Below are positions 60,197-64,000 of a stretch of 64,000 nt of DNA, in pieces. Position 1 is the stretch's first letter. Each line of letters starts with the position of its first letter. The stretch is from UBA6059 sp040222235 (GTDB lineage: Bacteria > Bacteroidota > Bacteroidia > Cytophagales > Cyclobacteriaceae): the NCBI GenBank assembly GCA_040222235.1, contig JAVKDO010000143.1, forward strand, positions 62,001-126,000, written 5' to 3'. The notes beneath the pieces were generated by a model. That model saw nothing but the letters and a program-made list of their open reading frames with translations, was not told where the DNA came from and ran no database searches. The position numbers were made by a program, and so were the translations under genes.

Positions 60197-61102
60197 ATGA
60201 AAATCGGTATCATCCAGCACAAGCCTGTCTTCAACAGCCTTCCTGCCTCCATTGAAAAGGCCGTTGGTCTGATTCAGCAAGCGGCTGAACAATCTTGTGA
60301 GTTGGTCATATTCGGAGAAACATGGTTTTGTGGATATCCTGCATGGCTGGATTATGCGCCTGAGGCGGGCCTCTGGAACAACCACGCCACTAAGGAGATA
60401 TTTGCGGAAATGCATGCGAACAGCCTTTCAGTTGCTTCAGGAGAAATGGCACAGCTTCAAAAGCTGAGTAAAAAGCTAAATGTCGCCATAGGGTTTGGTT
60501 TCAATGAAGTGGTTCACGGCCAGCCTGGACATGGCAGTATCTACAATAGCTTCGGATTAATTGCTGAGGGTGAGTTGGTGATTCATCATCGCAAGTTGAT
60601 GCCCACTTTCACAGAAAAGCTGCTCTACAGTGCTGGAGATGGGGCTGGCTTAGTTAGTCACTCGGTCAACAATGTGAGGGTTGGAGGTCTTATCTGCTGG
60701 GAACACTGGATGCCGTTATCCCGGCAAGCCCTTCACGATACTGGAGAGCAAGTCCATTTAGCCCTGTGGCCAAAGGTTCATGAGATGCATCAGGTGGCTA
60801 GTCGTCAGTATGCTTTCGAGGGCCGTTGTTTTGTGATTGCGGTAGGTCAAATGCTCTCACTATCTGATCTCCCACCTCACCTAGCTTATAAAACCACTGA
60901 GAAAGAGCTACTAGATGGTGGCAGCTGTGTGATAGGGCCTGATGGTCATTATTTGCTTCCTCCGGTATTTGGTAAGGAGGAGATACTCACAGCAGAGCTC
61001 GACCTGAAGGAGATCAAAAAAGAGCAAATGACCTTGGATGTGTCAGGGCACTATCAGCGCCCTGATGTGTTTGATTTCAATGTAAACAAGACAAGAAGAT
61101 GA
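60197..61102 (+). CDS. Carbon-nitrogen hydrolase (nitrilase family)
   Basis: This is a 301-residue enzyme with the full Glu-Lys-Cys triad: Glu41 in FGETWFCGYP, Lys133 in HHRKLMPTF and Cys167 in GLICWEHWMPL. GETWFCGYPAWLDY and CWEH are the marks of the nitrilase/cyanide-hydratase branch, so it probably hydrolyses a nitrile or amide. It is alone on the plus strand, and its start is at ATG 60197, 167 bases from the divergent deacylase gene. Confidence 0.9.
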   Translation: MKIGIIQHKPVFNSLPASIEKAVGLIQQAAEQSCELVIFGETWFCGYPAWLDYAPEAGLWNNHATKEIFAEMHANSLSVASGEMAQLQKLSKKLNVAIGFGFNEVVHGQPGHGSIYNSFGLIAEGELVIHHRKLMPTFTEKLLYSAGDGAGLVSHSVNNVRVGGLICWEHWMPLSRQALHDTGEQVHLALWPKVHEMHQVASRQYAFEGRCFVIAVGQMLSLSDLPPHLAYKTTEKELLDGGSCVIGPDGHYLLPPVFGKEEILTAELDLKEIKKEQMTLDVSGHYQRPDVFDFNVNKTRR

Positions 61103-61103
61103 G

Positions 61104-61442
61104 CTACTCGCCCCTCTCCTTTCTACGCTTTTGTTCTATCTGATATGAGGCGAACAACCCCCCTCCGCCAAAAATAAACAGCATTGAAAAATAGCCTGCT
61201 TCTTCGTTGAATGACATGAAGCTCGCCTCGAGTACTGCACCCATGAGCAGGCCTACGCCAGCACCTACTAGTAACAGGCCATAGCGTAGAGGCGTAAACT
61301 CACCCGTGTTTCTGAAGATTTTGGAATCAACTCCTTTTTCGATCATCGCCATACGCTCGTCGTTTATGAATTTTCTGATAAAAATGATGAGTGTCACTAT
61401 TGATAAGACTGACACTACGGGAACTATAATTGCTACTTCCAT
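61104..61442 (-). CDS. DUF6249-like small membrane protein
   Basis: I start at ATG 61442 (MEVAIIVPVV). The 112-residue protein has three hydrophobic segments (residues 2-22, 52-74, 82-98) joined by a charged loop (INDERMAMIEKGVDSKIF), a pattern common in Bacteroidota proteins near ECF sigma genes. It is divergent from the sigma gene at 61555. Function is unknown. Confidence 0.8.
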   Translation of the reverse strand: MEVAIIVPVVSVLSIVTLIIFIRKFINDERMAMIEKGVDSKIFRNTGEFTPLRYGLLLVGAGVGLLMGAVLEASFMSFNEEAGYFSMLFIFGGGGLFASYQIEQKRRKERGE

Positions 61443-61518
61443 TTTTTCTAAATTTTGAATTTCGGGTCTATGACGCTGGTCGCAAACCACCGGTTACAGG
61501 AAAAAATATTTTTTTCAC

Positions 61519-61545
61519 TGTAACTTAGGTCAAGCCAACTGCGTC
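61519..61545 (+). promoter_or_regulatory. ECF-type promoter of the second sigma operon
   Basis: TGTAAC (61519-61524), a 17-base spacer and CGTC (61542-61545) fit the ECF sigma promoter pattern. The start would fall near 61552, only a few bases before the GTG at 61555, so the transcript would be almost leaderless and probably autoregulated. Confidence 0.5.
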
Positions 61546-61554
61546 ACATGCCCA

Positions 61555-62124
61555 GTGAGATCCAACGCCTCTGATCAGGAACTGATATCTGCCATTATTG
61601 ATGGCAATAGCACTGCTATCAATATGCTTATCGATCGGCATAAGCACTATGCTTTTACATTGGCATTCAGGATACTGAATAATCGGGAGGAAGCAGAAGA
61701 AGCAAGCCATGATGCTTTTTTGAAGGCGTTGAAATCACTCTCCAATTATCGGAATGATGCTAAGTTCACGACATGGTTGTATAGAATAGTGGTCAATACG
61801 GCGATCAGTCGTAAGCGACGAATGAAAGTTTATCTTGAAGATATTGAGGATGTTCAGCATCAGGAGGTTTTTGCTGTTTCTGATAAGAGCCTGCTATCTG
61901 AAAAAGAAAGGAATCACTACATTGGGCTGGCGCTTAGCAAGCTCAATGAAATAGATGCTACTTTGATCACGCTCTACTATTTCAAAGAAATGAGCGTTGA
62001 GGAGATTGAAGGCATTACTGGGTTTGACAAGAATAATATCAAAGTGAAGATGTTCAGAGCAAGAAAAAAGCTGGGCGAGCATCTCAGCAATACATTGAAG
62101 ACAGAAGTAACCGCATTGTTATGA
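61555..62124 (+). CDS. RNA polymerase ECF sigma factor, second copy
   Basis: This is a 189-residue ECF sigma factor starting at GTG. Region 2: SDQELISAIIDGN, NREEAEEASHDAFLKALKSL and FTTWLYRIVVNTAISRKRR. Region 4: NEIDATLITLYYFKEMSVEEI and NNIKVKMFRARKKLGEHL. Its stop overlaps the next gene (ATGA), the putative anti-sigma factor. A separate ECF unit lies at 47455; the two are not near-identical, so they serve different regulons. Confidence 0.93.
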   Translation: MRSNASDQELISAIIDGNSTAINMLIDRHKHYAFTLAFRILNNREEAEEASHDAFLKALKSLSNYRNDAKFTTWLYRIVVNTAISRKRRMKVYLEDIEDVQHQEVFAVSDKSLLSEKERNHYIGLALSKLNEIDATLITLYYFKEMSVEEIEGITGFDKNNIKVKMFRARKKLGEHLSNTLKTEVTALL

Positions 62125-62621
62125 AAGCTGAAAGTGAAAAAATACTAGTTGAGTTACTAGATGACAACATAAGTGATGTTCGTAGAGAGCAACTTCTCAG
62201 TGAACTAAACAAAGACACAGAGGCAATCCAGGCTTATCAGCTAATCGTCAATGCAGAAACTTTCATTGGAGATTTACCTGTTGAAAGCCCTTCGTCAGCC
62301 TTCAACGAAGGTGTGCTATTGGGCTATCGACGAATCAAGACCCGGGAGGCCAACAATCGCCTAATGACCTACTTTGTTGGGGTGGCGGCTGCCGTATTAG
62401 CGCTAATCTTCATTTTTGCAGGTGACTCCTCGACAGCACTTCCCTCCTCATCGGCCCCACTATTACAGCAGATTACCAACAGGGTGCCTGACTGGTCGAT
62501 CACACTGAACCCAGACAGCATGCTACAACTCGTCCTAGTGCTCAATGCTGGCTTACTCATCGTTCTCATTGAGAAAATAGTGAGCAAGAAGAAAGTGCTC
62601 GGGCTTCATAGCTTTGTTTAG
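62121..62621 (+). CDS. Putative membrane anti-sigma factor
   Basis: This is a 166-residue protein. A helical cytoplasmic part (1-78) with VELLDDNISDVRREQLLSEL is like short anti-sigma domains. One membrane helix is clear (about 80-99, LMTYFVGVAAAVLALIFIF) and a second hydrophobic stretch lies at 134-153. It starts inside the sigma gene and is likely the partner. No zinc-finger cysteines are present. Confidence 0.75.
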   Translation: MKAESEKILVELLDDNISDVRREQLLSELNKDTEAIQAYQLIVNAETFIGDLPVESPSSAFNEGVLLGYRRIKTREANNRLMTYFVGVAAAVLALIFIFAGDSSTALPSSSAPLLQQITNRVPDWSITLNPDSMLQLVLVLNAGLLIVLIEKIVSKKKVLGLHSFV

Positions 62622-62641
62622 ATAGCATTACATTCTAGCGT

Positions 62642-62668
62642 TGAAGCCATCTTCGTAGACGGGCTTCA
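62642..62668 (+). terminator. Intrinsic terminator after the second sigma operon
   Basis: TGAAGCC (62642-62648) and GGCTTCA (62662-62668) form a 7-bp perfect stem with a 13-base loop, followed by TTTATTCTTAT. Confidence 0.5.
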
Positions 62669-62762
62669 TTTATTCTTATCAGGAATCGAGGAATTTTACA
62701 TCACCTCCACTTTCCTAATACAAAAAATGAATGTAAATTCAGTTCACCAACTATCTGTGATC

Positions 62763-63176
62763 ATGAACATTCATACTCAACTCCAACACCTCATTAATCT
62801 TGCTTTAGTTGATCATGACTTTTCTGTTAAGGAAAAAAATATGATCGTGAGTCTCGCCAAAGCGAACAAGATCCCGGAAGCTGATATCAATGAAATGATG
62901 GATGTCTCTCTTAAGAAAAGTGGCAATGAGGAGCATAAGATACCAGTGTTGACTGAGGATGAGAAGTTCGAATACCTCTACAATATTGTGCAGCTGATGA
63001 AAGTCGACTCGGAGGTGTTTTTGAGTGAGATCAAGTACTGCGAGCAAATGGCCGTGAAGCTCGGCTACCATCGAAAGGTCATCTCTGCATTGTCCCAAAA
63101 AATCTTTAGCGATCCCTCTATCACAAGCGATAGAGATAAGCTCAAGGCATCAGTGGCCAAATTCTCAATTAATTAA
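62763..63176 (+). CDS. TerB-like protein, first of a tandem pair
   Basis: I start at ATG 62763 (MNIHTQLQHLINLALVDHDF), because this lines up with the paralogue next door; an upstream ATG at 62727 adds 12 residues. The 137-residue helical protein has the TerB/tellurite-resistance pattern of acidic turns between helices (VDHDFSVKEKNMI, VDSEVFLSEIKYC). It may bind metal or act in stress response. A small hairpin TTCAAT/ATTGAA lies after the stop (63186-63202) and may weakly terminate it. Confidence 0.75.
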   Translation: MNIHTQLQHLINLALVDHDFSVKEKNMIVSLAKANKIPEADINEMMDVSLKKSGNEEHKIPVLTEDEKFEYLYNIVQLMKVDSEVFLSEIKYCEQMAVKLGYHRKVISALSQKIFSDPSITSDRDKLKASVAKFSIN

Positions 63177-63235
63177 TTACCTTTATTCAATGTTTTATTG
63201 AACTTTATTAATATTCTCCCATAAATACCTAAACA

Positions 63236-63631
63236 ATGAGTATCAAATCCCAACTAAGTGCGCTGATTGGGCTCGCCAAAATCGATGATGATTTTGCTGA
63301 TCAGGAAAAGAGCTTGATTTATATGCTAGGAAAGGCGAATGGAATGACCGAAGGAGAGATTGATCATTTGATCGATGACCCAGAGGAAATGGCTCCATTG
63401 TCCACCCTATCAGACGATGATAAGTTTGAGATTCTTTATAATGTCGTTCAGCTAATGAAAGTTGATCGAGAAGTTTATTTGAGCGAAATTAAGTACTGTG
63501 AAGACCTAGCGGTAAAGCTTGGCTACAATAAGAAAGTTATTTCTGAGCTATCCGCCAGAATATACAGTGACCCTACTATCACTGCCGATAGAGATGCTCT
63601 TAAGGCAGCTGTCAAGAAATATCAACAATAA
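63236..63631 (+). CDS. TerB-like protein, second of a tandem pair
   Basis: This is a 131-residue paralogue of the previous gene. Shared segments include QLMKVDxEVxLSEIKYC, AVKLGY and a DPxITxDRDxLKA end. The pattern of acidic turns (IDDDFADQEKS, VDREVYLSEIK) fits a TerB-like fold. The pair arose by gene duplication and has kept its reading frame in both copies. A strong terminator follows. Confidence 0.8.
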   Translation: MSIKSQLSALIGLAKIDDDFADQEKSLIYMLGKANGMTEGEIDHLIDDPEEMAPLSTLSDDDKFEILYNVVQLMKVDREVYLSEIKYCEDLAVKLGYNKKVISELSARIYSDPTITADRDALKAAVKKYQQ

Positions 63632-63644
63632 CCAGCAGCAATGG

Positions 63645-63670
63645 AAAGGGATTAGTTATCCCTTTTTTTT
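63645..63670 (+). terminator. Strong intrinsic terminator
   Basis: AAAGGGAT (63645-63652) and ATCCCTTT (63658-63665) form an 8-bp stem with a 5-base loop, and the T-run continues to 63670. It ends the TerB unit and overlaps the last codons of the opposing glycosyltransferase gene. Confidence 0.8.
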
Positions 63671-64000
63671 ATTTCCTCTTCGAATAACCTCTCATAGTTA
63701 TCGATCACGTTCTCTATCTCAAACTCCTCAAATGCTGTTTTTTGGCCATTGGCTTTAAGCTTGGTATATAAGGCGTTATCGGACGCCAGTTGCTCGATAC
63801 AATCAACTAATTCCTGGATATCACCATCTTCAAACAGCAATCCGTTCTCTCTATCAACTATCAAATCAGGGTTTCCTGCAGCATTTGTGGCGATGACAGG
63901 TATCCCGAGTGCCATCGCTTCTAATAGGGATTGCGATAGTCCCTCCATGATAGAGGCGAGCACCTCCAATGTGAGCAAACCATGATAGTACAATACCTCC
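63652..64000 (-). CDS. Glycosyltransferase group 1 (GT4-like), C-terminal part
   Basis: The gene runs off the right edge; the frame is open to base 64000 and 115 residues are visible. VLASIMEGLSQSLLEAMALG and IPVIATNAAGNPDLI form the nucleotide-sugar-binding motif of the GT4 C-terminal Rossmann domain, with both acidic residues of the Glu-x7-Glu type. It would transfer a sugar onto a lipid or glycan, as in polysaccharide or capsule synthesis. The donor and acceptor are unknown. Confidence 0.88.
   Translation of the reverse strand, partial: EVLYYHGLLTLEVLASIMEGLSQSLLEAMALGIPVIATNAAGNPDLIVDRENGLLFEDGDIQELVDCIEQLASDNALYTKLKANGQKTAFEEFEIENVIDNYERLFEEEIKKRDN

Larger units (their letters stand above)
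119..60845. repeat. Over-represented 9-mer CTACCG[G/C]AA, about 25 copies across the window
   Basis: Forward copies (CTACCGSAA) start at 119, 608, 2672, 6770, 20021, 23762, 23905, 26801, 30041, 34132, 36249, 43489, 46239, 47706, 49366, 51611 and 59660. Reverse copies (TTSCGGTAG) start at 1270, 13213, 21448, 26205, 26349, 37429, 49895 and 60837. Copies lie mostly inside genes, in all reading frames and both directions, with three in intergenic gaps (1270, 21448, 34132). A or T often follows the AA. Random sequence of this length should hold about one. The counts were made by eye, so a few may be missed. Confidence 0.8.

Noticed and set aside
1..64000. tRNA, rRNA, integrase or transposase genes
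   Set aside because: None was recognised in the window, so the suspected cassettes at 30.2-31.5 kb and 42.6-43.1 kb lack a visible mobilising enzyme.

Overview
The window looks like a chromosome segment of a marine-type Bacteroidota, most likely a Cytophagales relative (an inference). The evidence is moderate GC, near absence of Shine-Dalgarno sites, and promoters of the TTTG-N20-TANNTTTG type (textbook copy at 21399-21430). Protein families also fit: PD40-OmpA proteins, DUF4097, AsmA, Bacteroidota-style lipoproteins and Cys-variant M23 peptidases. No tRNA, rRNA, CRISPR array or transposase gene was seen.

Layout: 1-8.9 kb holds the uvrA tail, a zinc alcohol dehydrogenase, tpiA, prmA and a 1660-residue secreted orphan with a Trp/Asp-rich segment. 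8.9-16.6 kb holds an M20 dipeptidase, DsbD, an M23 peptidase and two OmpA-family envelope proteins. 16.6-21.4 kb (minus strand mostly) holds a transglutaminase-like secreted protein, an O-antigen-ligase-like protein and an FeS photolyase. 21.4-24.2 kb is a methionine unit: strong promoter, SAM-I riboswitch, a 43-codon leader ORF ending in a run of Cys codons, then metY and metX. 24.2-30.1 kb holds a PLP decarboxylase, an AsmA protein and a thiolase. 30.1-31.5 kb is a small island: an AAA+/DUF4143 ATPase behind tandem palindromic repeats, followed by a 38-bp perfect palindrome.

31.6-35.6 kb (minus) is a complete Anbu operon: circularly permuted ATP-grasp, alpha-E protein, transglutaminase and Anbu proteasome homologue. 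35.8-47.3 kb is a large fatty-acid beta-oxidation cluster: two FadJ/FadB-type enzymes, two acyl-CoA dehydrogenases, a thiolase and a CoA-transferase. Two of these enzymes carry fused SCP2 lipid-binding domains, one at the C-terminus and one at the N-terminus. The cluster is interrupted by a DUF559 nuclease gene whose 3' end folds into a three-way-junction repeat. 47.4-50.3 kb is an ECF sigma / HEAT anti-sigma / DUF4097 operon. 50.3-64 kb is mixed housekeeping: Uma2, YbjQ, phosphatidylserine decarboxylase, a LytS/LytTR two-component pair, TSUP and MBL proteins, a thioesterase, a D-aminoacylase, a nitrilase, a second ECF sigma unit, tandem TerB-like paralogues and the end of a glycosyltransferase.

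The most surprising observations are: (1) a 9-mer, CTACCG[G/C]AA, found about 25 times on both strands where about one is expected; (2) a SAM-I riboswitch stacked on a poly-Cys leader ORF; (3) tandem palindrome plus -7 box repeats in front of the DUF4143 ATPase; and (4) hairpin repeat elements tied to the DUF559 gene. All counts and alignments were made by eye.
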